From Treponema sp. (GTDB lineage: Bacteria; Spirochaetota; Spirochaetia; Treponematales; Breznakiellaceae), in contig WQXU01000008.1 of the NCBI GenBank assembly GCA_009781635.1, positions 1-64,000 of the forward strand: DNA of 64,000 nt, in the 5' to 3' direction. The translations under genes were made by a program, and so were the position numbers. Each line of letters starts with the position of its first letter. The first letter of the stretch is position 1. The notes below the pieces were generated by a model. The model was given only the letters and a program-made list of their open reading frames with translations, did not search any database and was not told the origin of the DNA. This document shows, piece by piece, positions 29,426-39,733 of the stretch.

Positions 29426-31123
29426 ATGTCAACAGATGATAAAAAAATAATTTATTCCATGTACAAGGTTTCAAAAAAACATGGAACAAAGCAGGTATTA
29501 AAAGATATAAGCATATCTTATTTTTACGGAGCGAAAATCGGCGTAATAGGACTTAACGGATCCGGAAAATCCAGTCTTTTAAGAATTCTCTCCGGCGCAG
29601 ATACAGAGTTTGCGGGAGAGACATCCATCAGCCCCGGGTTTAAAATCGGTTTTCTTGAACAGGAGCCGTATCTTGAGCCCGGCAAAACTGTCAAGGAAAT
29701 TGTATCTGAGGGCGTTAAAGAGCTTGTTTCGCTTCTAGAAGAATTTGACAAGGTAAGCGAAGCCTTCGGAGAGCCCGATGCGGATTATGACAAGCTTGGC
29801 GCAAAGCAGGCGCAGCTTCAGGAAAAGATCGAGGCTGCCGACGGATGGAATCTTGACAGCCGCCTTGAACTTGCGATGGAAGCTCTTCGCTGCCCTCCGG
29901 GAAATGAAGTTGTAGATCATCTCTCCGGAGGCGAAAGACGCCGTGTTGCTCTCTGCCGTTTACTCCTGCAGAAACCTGACATTCTGTTACTCGACGAGCC
30001 TACAAACCACCTGGACGCCGAAACTGTAGCCTGGCTTGAACGTCATTTAAAAGACTATGCAGGAACAATCATAGCCGTTACTCACGATCGCTACTTTCTT
30101 GATAATGTCGCAGGCTGGATACTTGAACTTGACCGTGGAGAGGGTATCCCATGGAAGGGAAACTATACAGGCTGGCTTGAACAAAAAGAAAAACGCATGG
30201 CGCAGGAAGAAAAAGGCGAAAGCGACAGACGCAAGACCCTGCAGCGCGAGCTTGAATGGATACGCATGAGCCCCAAAGGACGCCATGCAAAAAGCAAGGC
30301 GCGTATTTCCAATTATGAAAAACTGTATCAGGATGATGAGCGCGAAAGATCCCGCGGCTCCGCATCAGGCGGCAAAATTACAATCCCCGCAGGCCCTCAT
30401 CTCGGCAAGCTTGTAATAGAAGCGCAGGAGCTTTCAAAATCCTTCGGAGAGCGGCTGTTATTCGACAACATGAATTTTACAGTTCCGCCGGGAGCCTGTG
30501 TCGGCATAATCGGTCCAAACGGCGCGGGAAAAACAACCCTCTTTAGAATGATAACAGGCAGCGAAAAACCCGATGCAGGCGTTTTAAGGCTTGGGGAGAG
30601 CGTTCAGCTTGGTTACGCAGATCAGATGCGCGATAAACTTGACAGTGAAAAAAGCGTCTGGGAGCAGCTTTCCGGCGGACAGGATCTAATAAAAATAGGC
30701 AGCGGACAGGGAGCAAGAGAAGTAAATTCCCGCGCTTACTGCGCCTGGTATAATTTTTCCGGAGCGGATCAGTCAAAAAAAGTTGGAGTGCTTTCCGGCG
30801 GAGAGCGCAACCGTTTAAACCTTGCCATGATGTTAAAGGAAGGCGCAAACGTGCTGCTTCTTGACGAGCCCACAAACGATCTTGACGTTAACACCCTGCG
30901 CGCGCTTGAAGATGCGCTTGACACCTTCGCAGGCGTAAGCCTTGTTATAAGCCACGACCGCTGGTTTTTGGACAGGATAGTCACGCACATTCTGGCTTTT
31001 GAACAAAACGAGGTTGTGTGGTATGACGGCAACTTCACAGAGTACGCGCAGTGGCGCAGAGAAAAACTCGGCACCGCCGCAGACAGCCCGCACAGACACG
31101 TTTACAGAAAGCTTGAAAGGTAG
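29426..31123 (+). CDS. ettA: energy-dependent translational throttle protein EttA (ABC-F)
   Basis: Two ABC domains GLNGSGKSS / GPNGAGKTT, LSGGERRRVALCRLL. Confidence 0.95.
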   Translation: MSTDDKKIIYSMYKVSKKHGTKQVLKDISISYFYGAKIGVIGLNGSGKSSLLRILSGADTEFAGETSISPGFKIGFLEQEPYLEPGKTVKEIVSEGVKELVSLLEEFDKVSEAFGEPDADYDKLGAKQAQLQEKIEAADGWNLDSRLELAMEALRCPPGNEVVDHLSGGERRRVALCRLLLQKPDILLLDEPTNHLDAETVAWLERHLKDYAGTIIAVTHDRYFLDNVAGWILELDRGEGIPWKGNYTGWLEQKEKRMAQEEKGESDRRKTLQRELEWIRMSPKGRHAKSKARISNYEKLYQDDERERSRGSASGGKITIPAGPHLGKLVIEAQELSKSFGERLLFDNMNFTVPPGACVGIIGPNGAGKTTLFRMITGSEKPDAGVLRLGESVQLGYADQMRDKLDSEKSVWEQLSGGQDLIKIGSGQGAREVNSRAYCAWYNFSGADQSKKVGVLSGGERNRLNLAMMLKEGANVLLLDEPTNDLDVNTLRALEDALDTFAGVSLVISHDRWFLDRIVTHILAFEQNEVVWYDGNFTEYAQWRREKLGTAADSPHRHVYRKLER

Positions 31124-31235
31124 CTGGTTTGCGGTGGTTTAAAGTAAAACTTCTTATTGGAAAACATAAAATAAATAATACTGCGTACAGTTGCATTGCC
31201 AGCGGATATATAATAACATAAAAAGAGGGTTTTAA

Positions 31236-31469
31236 ATGTTATTAACTTTGACCATTCCCGATTCAATTCATATTTCACAGGCTGACGCGCAGATTATGCT
31301 TGCAGTTAAACTCTTTGAAACCAAGCGGTTGCCATTGGGCAAAGCCGCTGCTGTTGCAGGATTATCTTACCGTGTTTTTTATGAATTGCTTGTAAAGTAT
31401 GGTGTTCCCATAGTAACTATGACTGAAGAAGATGTTCGCATGGAAATTGATAATGCCGTCAGATATTAA
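31236..31469 (+). CDS. UPF0175 family antitoxin-like protein
   Basis: LTIPDSI...VKLFETKRLPLGKAAAVAGLSYRVFYELLVKYGVPI. Confidence 0.88.
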   Translation: MLLTLTIPDSIHISQADAQIMLAVKLFETKRLPLGKAAAVAGLSYRVFYELLVKYGVPIVTMTEEDVRMEIDNAVRY

Positions 31470-31908
31470 TGAATCTATTATTATTTCCGACACAAGCTGT
31501 TTAATCGCCCTAACCAATATTAACTTGCTTGATATATTGAGACAGTTATATAACAAAGTATTAATTACTCCAGAAGTTGCGAATGAATACGGAGAATCCT
31601 TACCTGAATGGATTAATATAAAACCTGCTGACGATACTAGAAAAATAATTGCTTTTAACAGATATATAGATCTTGGTGAATCAAGCGCTATAGTACTTGC
31701 AATGGAATTAAACAAGGCAGTTTTGATTATTGACGATAAAGAAGCGCGGCAATTTGCATTGAACCTTGGATTAAAAATAACAGGTACTTTGGGTGTTTTA
31801 ATCCGGGCTTACAAGCAAGGATTAATTACAGATATTTTAACAGTTATTTCACATCTAAAAGAGGCAGGATTTCGTCTTCCCGATAACATACATGAATATT
31901 TGATATGA
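31453..31908 (+). CDS. DUF3368 PIN-like toxin
   Basis: IIISDTSCLIALTNINLLDILRQLY, DLGESSAIVLAMEL, LIIDDKEARQFA; overlaps UPF0175 gene by 17 nt. Confidence 0.9.
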   Translation: MPSDINESIIISDTSCLIALTNINLLDILRQLYNKVLITPEVANEYGESLPEWINIKPADDTRKIIAFNRYIDLGESSAIVLAMELNKAVLIIDDKEARQFALNLGLKITGTLGVLIRAYKQGLITDILTVISHLKEAGFRLPDNIHEYLI

Positions 31909-31945
31909 TTAATATATAGAATTAGTTTAACAAAAAACCCGCACC

Positions 31946-33181
31946 TCAAACCTGGCCGCTTAAGAATGTTGCGTCGTTGGTGTCAAGCTGTCTTCCGTAG
32001 AGGTGTTCAAATAAAAAGCGCATGTCTTCCGGGGCCATGTTTAAAAAGCGGCAGCCGAAGTAGCTTGCGCTTTTGTCTTTAAAGCGTCGTACAATGCGCG
32101 CAACAACGTGAACTGAACGGTTAGGCGCTTCGATTGTTACTGTTAATTCTGCATCGACAAGCAATGTAGAAAGAAGTGTGTTGCCAAGGGGATACGAAAA
32201 AAGCAGGCCGGAAGCGCTTATGTCAAGCACCCTGCCCTCGAAGGGTTGATTCTGCACCTTGCCGTGTTCAAAGTATCCGTTTTCCTTAAGTGAAAACGCA
32301 AGCACCTTCGCATACTGGTATACATTATCAAGCACGCTGAAATCAAAGGGGAGCCTGCCCTGCTTGTCGATCCATATGTGAATGTATCCAATAACATATT
32401 CATGAAATAAAATCGGTACCCAGGCATCTGAAAAAATACCGTCGTTAAATTTGTTTTTTAAAAAGCGCGCGCAGTTATCATCAAGATATGAAGCGCCGAC
32501 TCCTGTCGATTCAAGATAACGCTTGAACAGATCCTCTGTTATTATCCTCTTTTTGGGATACGGATCTGTTTTTGGCAGAAAGCCTACCGTAGACGGAATA
32601 AAAAGCGTTTTGCCGGTTTCAGAGACAATTCTCTCTTCTGTGGTTTCAGGTTTTTTATCCTTAAAATTGACAATACGGTAACCGTCTGCAAAATTATTTA
32701 ACATGCTTGCGATTTGTTTTATTAATCCTGTAAGATTGCGCGGATCCAGAGTACGGACAAGATCCTCTGACATTATACTTTCATATTCAGAAATTTTCGG
32801 AAATGTAAGGTTGTACCTGTCTCCGCGGAAGGTAAAAAGAATTTTTAAATCCGAAGGAGTGTCAACTCTTAAATAATTCCGATCCAGATTTTTATAAAGC
32901 GTATCAGGAGCCTTGCAGTAAAGAAGATCGTCTTTTTGGCTGATTATCTCTGTATTAAAATCAATTACCTGCCCGCGGTAATCAAAAAGTAAAACCAGCT
33001 TGGAATTATTTTTTAATTTACCCAAAGGTCTGTCAGGATAAAAAACAAGCTCATGTCCTGCAGGCTGACTGAGCGTTAAAATATACTCTGTCCTGTCTCT
33101 TACAAGCATGACCGGAAGTTTTTCTTCGTACAAGGCTTTAAAGAGAAATTCCTTTTCGATTCTTCCTACAGGTGTCGCCAT
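31946..33181 (-). CDS. PilZ domain protein (c-di-GMP effector-like)
   Basis: C-terminal VLDISASGLLFSYP...VVARIVRRFKDKSASYFGCRFLNM. Confidence 0.8.
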   Translation of the reverse strand: MATPVGRIEKEFLFKALYEEKLPVMLVRDRTEYILTLSQPAGHELVFYPDRPLGKLKNNSKLVLLFDYRGQVIDFNTEIISQKDDLLYCKAPDTLYKNLDRNYLRVDTPSDLKILFTFRGDRYNLTFPKISEYESIMSEDLVRTLDPRNLTGLIKQIASMLNNFADGYRIVNFKDKKPETTEERIVSETGKTLFIPSTVGFLPKTDPYPKKRIITEDLFKRYLESTGVGASYLDDNCARFLKNKFNDGIFSDAWVPILFHEYVIGYIHIWIDKQGRLPFDFSVLDNVYQYAKVLAFSLKENGYFEHGKVQNQPFEGRVLDISASGLLFSYPLGNTLLSTLLVDAELTVTIEAPNRSVHVVARIVRRFKDKSASYFGCRFLNMAPEDMRFLFEHLYGRQLDTNDATFLSGQV

Positions 33182-33184
33182 AAA

Positions 33185-33760
33185 TTAAAAAAACCTCTCG
33201 TACGGATAAAAATCATTTCGATTCATAGCTTCTTTTGCTTCAAGTTCCCTGTCCTGCGGCTCTTCCAAAAGCATTTCATCGAATGTCCAGCTTCCGGTTG
33301 TTATCATTTGCCCTTCAGCTCCCTGTATCTGTCTTGTAACATACCTCACGTAAAGCTCTCCTGTAATCCCAAGCTCGCTTCCTATGAAGCGAATAAGAAA
33401 TGAAACTGTGCCGTCAGCCTCTACTCTTCCGCCGCCAATTCTGGAGCTGAAAGGATCGACTATATTTATCGATGCCAAATGGCTATCTCTTAAACCTTCT
33501 TCTATAGAAGACAGAGCAGGATGCCCAGGAAGGTTTGACATAAATCCGTCTAAAATCGAACTTGCAAAATTATAAGCTGAAACTGATGCGCCTCCCCTGC
33601 CAAGATCTCCGATAACCATATCCCTGGGCAGCCGCGGAGCTTCTCCTCTTCCCGGCCGTATCAACTCTTCGGGAATAGAACCCCTTGACGGGCTTCGCTC
33701 CTGGGAGACGGCAGACGCCGAAAAAAGTAAAAATAAACAAGCAATACAAAATAAACGCAT
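33185..33760 (-). CDS. hypothetical secreted protein
   Basis: Signal peptide MRLFCIACLFLLFSASAVSQ; 3 nt before PilZ gene. Confidence 0.7.
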   Translation of the reverse strand: MRLFCIACLFLLFSASAVSQERSPSRGSIPEELIRPGRGEAPRLPRDMVIGDLGRGGASVSAYNFASSILDGFMSNLPGHPALSSIEEGLRDSHLASINIVDPFSSRIGGGRVEADGTVSFLIRFIGSELGITGELYVRYVTRQIQGAEGQMITTGSWTFDEMLLEEPQDRELEAKEAMNRNDFYPYERFF

Positions 33761-33829
33761 ATATTTTCCGAGTATACAATATACCTTATATTCTAGTAAA
33801 TTTTTATTATTTTTTCTATAATAATGTAA

Positions 33830-35083
33830 ATGAATAAATCAATTGAAGCCTCTTTATCAGAAGACTATACTCACCCTGTAAGGGATGTTCTTTGGGGTCA
33901 TATCTATATGACAGAAAAACAGGCCCTTCTTACGGAAACATCTGCATTCATGCGCCTGAACCGTATTATGCAGCTTGGCCCTGTTTACCTTGTCTATCCA
34001 GGTGCGACTCATACAAGGGCAAGCCATTCCATCGGCGTTTACCATCTTGGCAGGCGGCTTCTTCAGAACCTTGCAGAACGGGGAGCCGCAAGCTGGCTTA
34101 CGCATGCCGGCGTTAAATCTTTCCTTGCAGCCTGCCTGCTTCATGACCTTGGCCACTTTCCCTACACGCATTCGCTTAAAGAATTATCCCTTTCATCGCA
34201 TGAATCCCTTACGGGCGCCATAATGCTGAAAGAACCCATGAAATCGCTTGTACAGGCAACAGGCGCAGACCCTGATCTTGCCGCCGCCATTGTAGACAAA
34301 GACATAAGCGGCTCCTGCACCGAGCTTCATTTTTACCGCAAACTCCTTTCCGGCGCCCTTGATCCTGACAAGCTTGACTATCTTAACCGCGATGCAAGAT
34401 ACTGCGGGGTTCCCTACGGCGCGCAGGATGTTGATTTTATCCTTTCAAAGCTATATCCGGACAGGGAAAGAGGCGTAGATATTGATTCACGCCTTATTCC
34501 TAATGTTGAATCTATTCTTTTCTCCAAATACCTTATGTACCGTACCGTGTATTGGCACCGCCAGGTACGCGCAGCCACGGCAATGGTAAAAAAAGCGCTT
34601 ATAAACGGGCTGGAATCCGCCAAAATTTCAGGAGAGGACCTTTACGATCTTGATGATATGAGTCTTTTTACCCTTCTTGAGCAAAAAGCCTGCAGCTCGG
34701 GCAATTTGCTTGAATCTATCCGCCAAAACAGGATTTACGCAACGGCCGCAGAGTATTCACCGGATCAGATCGATATAGACGCTATTCGAAAAATCGGAAA
34801 CAGAGCGCATTTTGAGGAAAAACTGGCATCAAAGCTGCGATTCGAGGGTCTTGAAATAAGTGGGGATGACATTATTATCGATATACCCGAGCCGGTTTCA
34901 TTTGAAACAGGCCTTTATGTCAGGGACGAGGAATGCAATTTTAACTGCAGTTCCAGCGCATTTAATATTGAGACTGTAAATGCCTTTGTAAAAACGCTTT
35001 ATACTATAAGAATATTCATAAATCAAAAATATAAAGAAACTCTAAAGACATTTCTGAAAAGCTGTAGTATACTAAATCTATAA
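33830..35083 (+). CDS. HD domain phosphohydrolase
   Basis: THTRASHSIGVYHLGRRL, LLHDLGHFPYTHSLK, LDPDKLDYLNRDARYCGV. Confidence 0.92.
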   Translation: MNKSIEASLSEDYTHPVRDVLWGHIYMTEKQALLTETSAFMRLNRIMQLGPVYLVYPGATHTRASHSIGVYHLGRRLLQNLAERGAASWLTHAGVKSFLAACLLHDLGHFPYTHSLKELSLSSHESLTGAIMLKEPMKSLVQATGADPDLAAAIVDKDISGSCTELHFYRKLLSGALDPDKLDYLNRDARYCGVPYGAQDVDFILSKLYPDRERGVDIDSRLIPNVESILFSKYLMYRTVYWHRQVRAATAMVKKALINGLESAKISGEDLYDLDDMSLFTLLEQKACSSGNLLESIRQNRIYATAAEYSPDQIDIDAIRKIGNRAHFEEKLASKLRFEGLEISGDDIIIDIPEPVSFETGLYVRDEECNFNCSSSAFNIETVNAFVKTLYTIRIFINQKYKETLKTFLKSCSILNL

Positions 35084-35165
35084 ACGCCGTTGCTGTGCAA
35101 TTTGCGTTTAGAGCGGGTTTTTACGGGCTGCCGTAACTACTCTTAAGTTCAAACGGAGGAATAAC

Positions 35166-35885
35166 ATGGACATTCACAATACAAACGAAGACCTTGTATT
35201 TAGCTCAGTGCAAACTATATTTGACGAAATACAAAGCAGCGGCAATCCTGAAAAATACTGCCTTTGTTACCAGTGCCGGATAGATACGGTTTGCTATACC
35301 CTTAACCGTATTGAACCAAATTACATAGTCTCAAACCGCGGTTTTACCAGGTTTGAACAGACAAGTATCAGGCGGCAGCAAATCGAAGCGGATATTACAT
35401 CGTTAATTTACAAGGGTCTGCGTCTTGTAAACCATAACCTGCGTCCGACAGCTCCCCATGATGATTCTGTCGCTACAAGCATCAGAACAGACCATCCCTT
35501 ATACGATATACCAACCATTGCAGGCCGTATTTTTAACGGAGAAAGTTTTGAACCAATTATCGATGTCGATGTTTTTATATACTGCGAAGGAGATCTTATC
35601 TCCATGAGAAACAGCAATTGGCAGAACCCTTACAGAATGGTTCAAAGTACTCCGGGAGCATTCAGTTTTTGGCCTGCGCCGATAATTGCGGACAGCCCGG
35701 AAGTCACCAAGGAATTCAAGTTTTCCATTAAAGTAAAATCGCCGGATTTTGAACCTTTAAGCCACTTTTTTAATATTTCAGCTACCAGCAAGTTCCATAA
35801 TCCGCAATCATATGCGCTGAACCGGACATTTAAACTTCCTGATCTTTACCTCTTCCCTCCGGGTGAGGCTGAGCAGAACGGTTAG
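35166..35885 (+). CDS. hypothetical protein with late-competence/ComFB-like beginning
   Basis: 239-aa ORF with GGAGGA SD; family assignment uncertain. Confidence 0.7.
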   Translation: MDIHNTNEDLVFSSVQTIFDEIQSSGNPEKYCLCYQCRIDTVCYTLNRIEPNYIVSNRGFTRFEQTSIRRQQIEADITSLIYKGLRLVNHNLRPTAPHDDSVATSIRTDHPLYDIPTIAGRIFNGESFEPIIDVDVFIYCEGDLISMRNSNWQNPYRMVQSTPGAFSFWPAPIIADSPEVTKEFKFSIKVKSPDFEPLSHFFNISATSKFHNPQSYALNRTFKLPDLYLFPPGEAEQNG

Positions 35886-35940
35886 CAGACTGTCAAAATT
35901 GGTTTTTTTTACTGCCTCTGATCTTCCAAACCCATATCCC

Positions 35941-35970
35941 TTGACATGAAAAACTTAAATGTAGTACCTT
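35941..35970 (+). promoter_or_regulatory. candidate promoter TTGACA-N18-TACCTT upstream of small zinc-ribbon gene
   Basis: Consensus -35; weaker -10. Confidence 0.45.
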
Positions 35971-36000
35971 ATTTCTAGCAAGTATTAAGGAGAAAACACT

Positions 36001-36171
36001 ATGGGACAGGCAAGTAAGAACAGCCGTACCGCCAGCGCAACACAGAAATTTCTTTGTTCCTGCGGCGGAGAAGTAAAGATGAAAACCCTTTTTGAGAGCG
36101 GGAAAGTAAAGAATATGGCAGAATGTGATAAATGCAAACGGACAGAAAGGCGCCCGTCGGATTTTCGTTAA
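36001..36171 (+). CDS. small zinc-ribbon-like protein, 56 aa
   Basis: Manual translation MGQASKNSRTASATQKFLCSCGGEVKMKTLFESGKVKNMAECDKCKRTERRPSDFR*; C-x-CGG...CDKC; SD AAGGAG; missing from ORF track because under 60 aa. Confidence 0.8.
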   Translation: MGQASKNSRTASATQKFLCSCGGEVKMKTLFESGKVKNMAECDKCKRTERRPSDFR

Positions 36172-36243
36172 ACAGTTTTTTACGCCATTTAATGCGGTGT
36201 ACAATACGTAAATTAAATATTTGAATAAATTTGGAGGAATCCT

Positions 36244-36516
36244 TTGGCTAAGAAAAAAAGTTCAGCGGAAAAAAGGCACCGGAAGAGCGAAGAACGCCGT
36301 TTACGCAACAAATCAACAAAAAGCGCAGTAAAAACCAGCGTTAAGAAATTTGTGGCTCTCGCACAGAAAAAAGATCCAAATACTGATGCGGCATTAAGAG
36401 AAATGATTAAGAAGCTTGATACAGCCGCCGGGAAGGGAATAATAACAAAAAATGCAGCGGCTCGTAAAAAATCAAGGATGACGAAATACTACAACACAGT
36501 AAAAGCAGCGCAATAA
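36244..36516 (+). CDS. rpsT: 30S ribosomal protein S20 (TTG start)
   Basis: KKKSSAEKRHRKSEERRLRNKSTKSAVKT...GIITKNAAARKKSRMTKYYN. Confidence 0.93.
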   Translation: MAKKKSSAEKRHRKSEERRLRNKSTKSAVKTSVKKFVALAQKKDPNTDAALREMIKKLDTAAGKGIITKNAAARKKSRMTKYYNTVKAAQ

Positions 36517-36526
36517 TCATTGATAT

Positions 36527-36835
36527 ATGGCAGCGAAGAAATTTACTAAAGCTGACATTATAGATGCTCTTTATGAAAAAACTGGGATGAACCGCACGGA
36601 GATTCGCAGTGCGGTGGATCTCTTTATTGATGAAATGAAAGAAGCCCTTATGCGCCGCCAGGTAATTGAACTGCGGGGTTTCGGCACCTTTGAAGTAAAG
36701 GTACGAAAGGCCCGTCCAAGGGCGCGTAATCCAAGGACAGGCGAAAGTATTGTAATCCGTTCGCACGGAGCAGTTGCTTTCCGCTCCGGACGCGAGTTAA
36801 AACAGGCTGTCTGGGCAATTAACGATGACAAATAA
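36527..36835 (+). CDS. HU/IHF family DNA-binding protein
   Basis: KADIIDALYEKTGMNRTEIRSAVDLFIDEMKEAL...RGFGTFEVKVRKARPRARNPRTGE. Confidence 0.95.
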   Translation: MAAKKFTKADIIDALYEKTGMNRTEIRSAVDLFIDEMKEALMRRQVIELRGFGTFEVKVRKARPRARNPRTGESIVIRSHGAVAFRSGRELKQAVWAINDDK

Positions 36836-38522
36836 CAGCTGGATTAGCGGAATCTTAGTCCATCTGGCCCTTGTAATTTTCGCTTCAGTTCTTTTTACCG
36901 CTTCTTTTCCAAATCCGCTTTTTATTAACGGTCTTCCCTTCCTTGCATGGTTTGCATATATCCCAATCCTTATAGTGATAAGTAAATACAATCCCCTTGC
37001 ATGTGCGGGCTGGGGCGCAATTTACGGTTTTATTTCCTATTTTTTATTTAATCACTGGCTTAACAATTTTCATCCGCTTGCAGGTTCAATCGTAAACAGT
37101 ATTTACCTTGTTTACCTTGCAATTGTTTTCGTTCTTATGAAACTAGCCATTATTTTCTTTCCCGCAAGAGGTTTCCTTGTGCAATGGATGATATGGCTAT
37201 CTTATGAATATTTGCGAACCCTGGGTTTTCTCGGATACCCTTACGGGATAACAGCCTACTCTCAATGGCGCATGATACCTTTAATCCAGAGCGCAAGCAT
37301 TACAGGCGTATGGGGAGTGTCCGCCCTTGTAACATTTCCTTCTTTCCTGCTCGCCGCAGTTTTTGTTAATTTTAAACGGGAAGATATTCTATCTTCCGGA
37401 CAAATTGGAGAAACCATAAGGATTTATATACGAAGATTCTTTTTAGCCGCGCGGAATTATAAGGTACCTGCAATCATCTGGTGTGCAGCTCTTGCAGCGT
37501 CTCTTGTTTTTGGATTTGTAAATATAAAGGATTTTTCTTCCTATCCTGCGGCGCAGATTGCCCTGATACAGCACAACACAGACCCCTGGGAGCCTGCCAG
37601 AGCTCCCGCTCCATTTCTGATAACAGAGGGTTACCGCAAAGATCTTGCCAGCCTGATCAGGCTTTCCGATGAAGCCCTTGCATCGCACCCAAAACCTCAG
37701 CTTGTTGTGTGGCCGGAAACAGCTTTTGTTCCGCGAATTTACTGGCATCTGACATACCGCGATGATCAAAACTCCTGGGGTATAGTAAAAGATCTTTTGG
37801 ATTATTTATCGGAGCAGGATGTCCCCTTTTTAATCGGCAACGATGATGCCCGTATGGAGCCGGCAAAAAATCCCGATCAGGCAAAAAGACACAGAGTAGA
37901 TTACAATGCCGCCATGCTCTTTGAAAGAGGGCAAATTACCGCAAGCTACCGGAAACTCCATCTTGTTCCATTCACAGAACATTTCCCGTACAAGAAGCAA
38001 TTCCCCGGAATCTATGCCTGGCTGGAAAAAGCCGATACGCAATTTTGGGAAAAAGGCGATGAGAAGACAATTTTCGCAGGGCCGGGATTTACATTTGCAG
38101 CTCCCATTTGCTTTGAAGATACTTTTGGCTACCTTTCCAGAGACTTTGTCCGCCGCGGCGCCGATGTGCTTGTAAATCTGTCAAACGATGCCTGGGCGCA
38201 AAGTCTTACTGCCCAGTATCAGCATCTTACGATGGCAGTTTTCAGAGCTGCGGAAAACCACCGTTCAATGGTACGCTCAACTACTTCAGGACAGAGCTGC
38301 GCAATAAACCCAAACGGTAAAATAACAAAAATGGCAGAGCCGTTTAAAGAGACATGGCTTAATGTGTCCGTTCCAATTGTTGATCGGAATAAAATCACAT
38401 TTTACACGCTTTACGGAGATTACCTTGCAGTTTTCTTTACAGCCCTAGCTGCTATATCATTGCTTTTGGGAGCAGTATGGTATACAATGAGGAAACTAAA
38501 GGCCTTAAAAGGGCAGCTCTAA
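36825..38522 (+). CDS. lnt: apolipoprotein N-acyltransferase
   Basis: WPETAF, YRKLHLVPFTEHFPY, APICFEDTFGYL, NLSNDAWAQ. Confidence 0.95.
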   Translation: MTNNSWISGILVHLALVIFASVLFTASFPNPLFINGLPFLAWFAYIPILIVISKYNPLACAGWGAIYGFISYFLFNHWLNNFHPLAGSIVNSIYLVYLAIVFVLMKLAIIFFPARGFLVQWMIWLSYEYLRTLGFLGYPYGITAYSQWRMIPLIQSASITGVWGVSALVTFPSFLLAAVFVNFKREDILSSGQIGETIRIYIRRFFLAARNYKVPAIIWCAALAASLVFGFVNIKDFSSYPAAQIALIQHNTDPWEPARAPAPFLITEGYRKDLASLIRLSDEALASHPKPQLVVWPETAFVPRIYWHLTYRDDQNSWGIVKDLLDYLSEQDVPFLIGNDDARMEPAKNPDQAKRHRVDYNAAMLFERGQITASYRKLHLVPFTEHFPYKKQFPGIYAWLEKADTQFWEKGDEKTIFAGPGFTFAAPICFEDTFGYLSRDFVRRGADVLVNLSNDAWAQSLTAQYQHLTMAVFRAAENHRSMVRSTTSGQSCAINPNGKITKMAEPFKETWLNVSVPIVDRNKITFYTLYGDYLAVFFTALAAISLLLGAVWYTMRKLKALKGQL

Positions 38523-38543
38523 AAGAGCAAGGAACTGCATGCC

Positions 38544-39281
38544 ATGAATACCCAAAAAAAGATTTTAATTGCCGATGATGAAGCCATTAACCTGGATTTT
38601 TTTGAAGTAATGTTATCAAAGCTTGGCTTTGTAGTGGAAAAATGCGACAACGGGCTTGATGTTCTTGCAAAAGTTAAAAAATTCATGCCGGATTTAATCA
38701 TTCTTGACAATATTATGCCGGGAATGACGGGAAGAGAAATAACAAAAACACTGAAAAAAGATCAAAAGTTTCAGAATATTTCAATTATAATGCTGTCCGC
38801 CCTTGATGATGTAAAAGATAAGGTTGCAGGATTTGAAGCGGGCATTGATGACTACATTACAAAACCCTTTAATTTTACTGAAGTTCTTGCGCGTATAAAT
38901 GCGGTTTTACGCAACAGAGCGCTGTTTGATCAAATCAAGGTAAGAGAAGCCAGACTTGCCCTTGCCGAAGATTTAAACAGGGATTTAAAAGAAAATCTTT
39001 CTGTCTTTATAGGAAGCATTGACGAGCTTGATAAAGCAATCGCAATGATCTGTGAAAAACCGGCATCGGACGGTGAAAATTTCAATCAGGAAACTCTTGT
39101 AAACCGCGTAAAACCTGTCAGCGAAAAAATCATTTCAGTGCGAAAACATATAGCAGCGCTTGACGCAAGGATTGAAAAAACAATAAATGAATGGGATAAT
39201 CTTAAAAAAGACGAGATTGGACTTTCAGTTTTGGAAAGCCAGATACGTAAATTCCTCCATCAGGAGGGGAACCCTGCCTGA
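38544..39281 (+). CDS. response regulator receiver protein
   Basis: ILIADDEAINLDFFEVML, LIILDNIMPGMTG, GIDDYITKPF. Confidence 0.92.
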   Translation: MNTQKKILIADDEAINLDFFEVMLSKLGFVVEKCDNGLDVLAKVKKFMPDLIILDNIMPGMTGREITKTLKKDQKFQNISIIMLSALDDVKDKVAGFEAGIDDYITKPFNFTEVLARINAVLRNRALFDQIKVREARLALAEDLNRDLKENLSVFIGSIDELDKAIAMICEKPASDGENFNQETLVNRVKPVSEKIISVRKHIAALDARIEKTINEWDNLKKDEIGLSVLESQIRKFLHQEGNPA

Positions 39282-39307
39282 GATAAAGGCGTAGGAGTAG
39301 AAGCAGC

Positions 39308-39733
39308 ATGCTTAAACGTGAAGGAAAAAAGAAAGATAAGGTTGAAGTAATCCTTGGCAAAACAACCAGTTTTACAGGAATATTAAAATTTAGTTCAAAA
39401 TTACGCATTCAGGGAAATTTCAGGGGAACAATTGAAGCGACAGGCGAGCTTATTATCGACAAAGACGCTGTCATAGACGCTGATCACGTAACAGTAAAAG
39501 CCCTTACGGTTTTCGGACATATTTCCGGAACAGTACATGCAACTGATAAAGTAGACATGATGAGCGGAGCAAAAGTCCAGGGAGATGTAAACGCCGCCAA
39601 ACTGCGCATTGCAGACGGAGTTCTCTTTGAAGGCAAATGCAAGATGACAAATATAGAAAAAGATGTAGAAATATTCCATCGCCCAACAGAAGAAATCAAG
39701 GCGGAATTACAGCGTTTAAATGCCAGAATGTGA
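39308..39733 (+). CDS. bactofilin (polymer-forming cytoskeletal protein)
   Basis: GKTTSFTGILKFSSKLRIQGNFRGTIEATGELIIDKDAVI. Confidence 0.92.
   Translation: MLKREGKKKDKVEVILGKTTSFTGILKFSSKLRIQGNFRGTIEATGELIIDKDAVIDADHVTVKALTVFGHISGTVHATDKVDMMSGAKVQGDVNAAKLRIADGVLFEGKCKMTNIEKDVEIFHRPTEEIKAELQRLNARM

Noticed and set aside
30047-31099. Several minus-strand ORFs antisense to ettA
   Set aside because: Shadow ORFs in a GC-richer coding region; compositionally biased and without motifs or SDs.
35084-35130. TAAACGC/GCGTTTA hairpin as terminator after the HD hydrolase
   Set aside because: 7-bp stem with long loop and weak, distant T-run; not convincing by eye.
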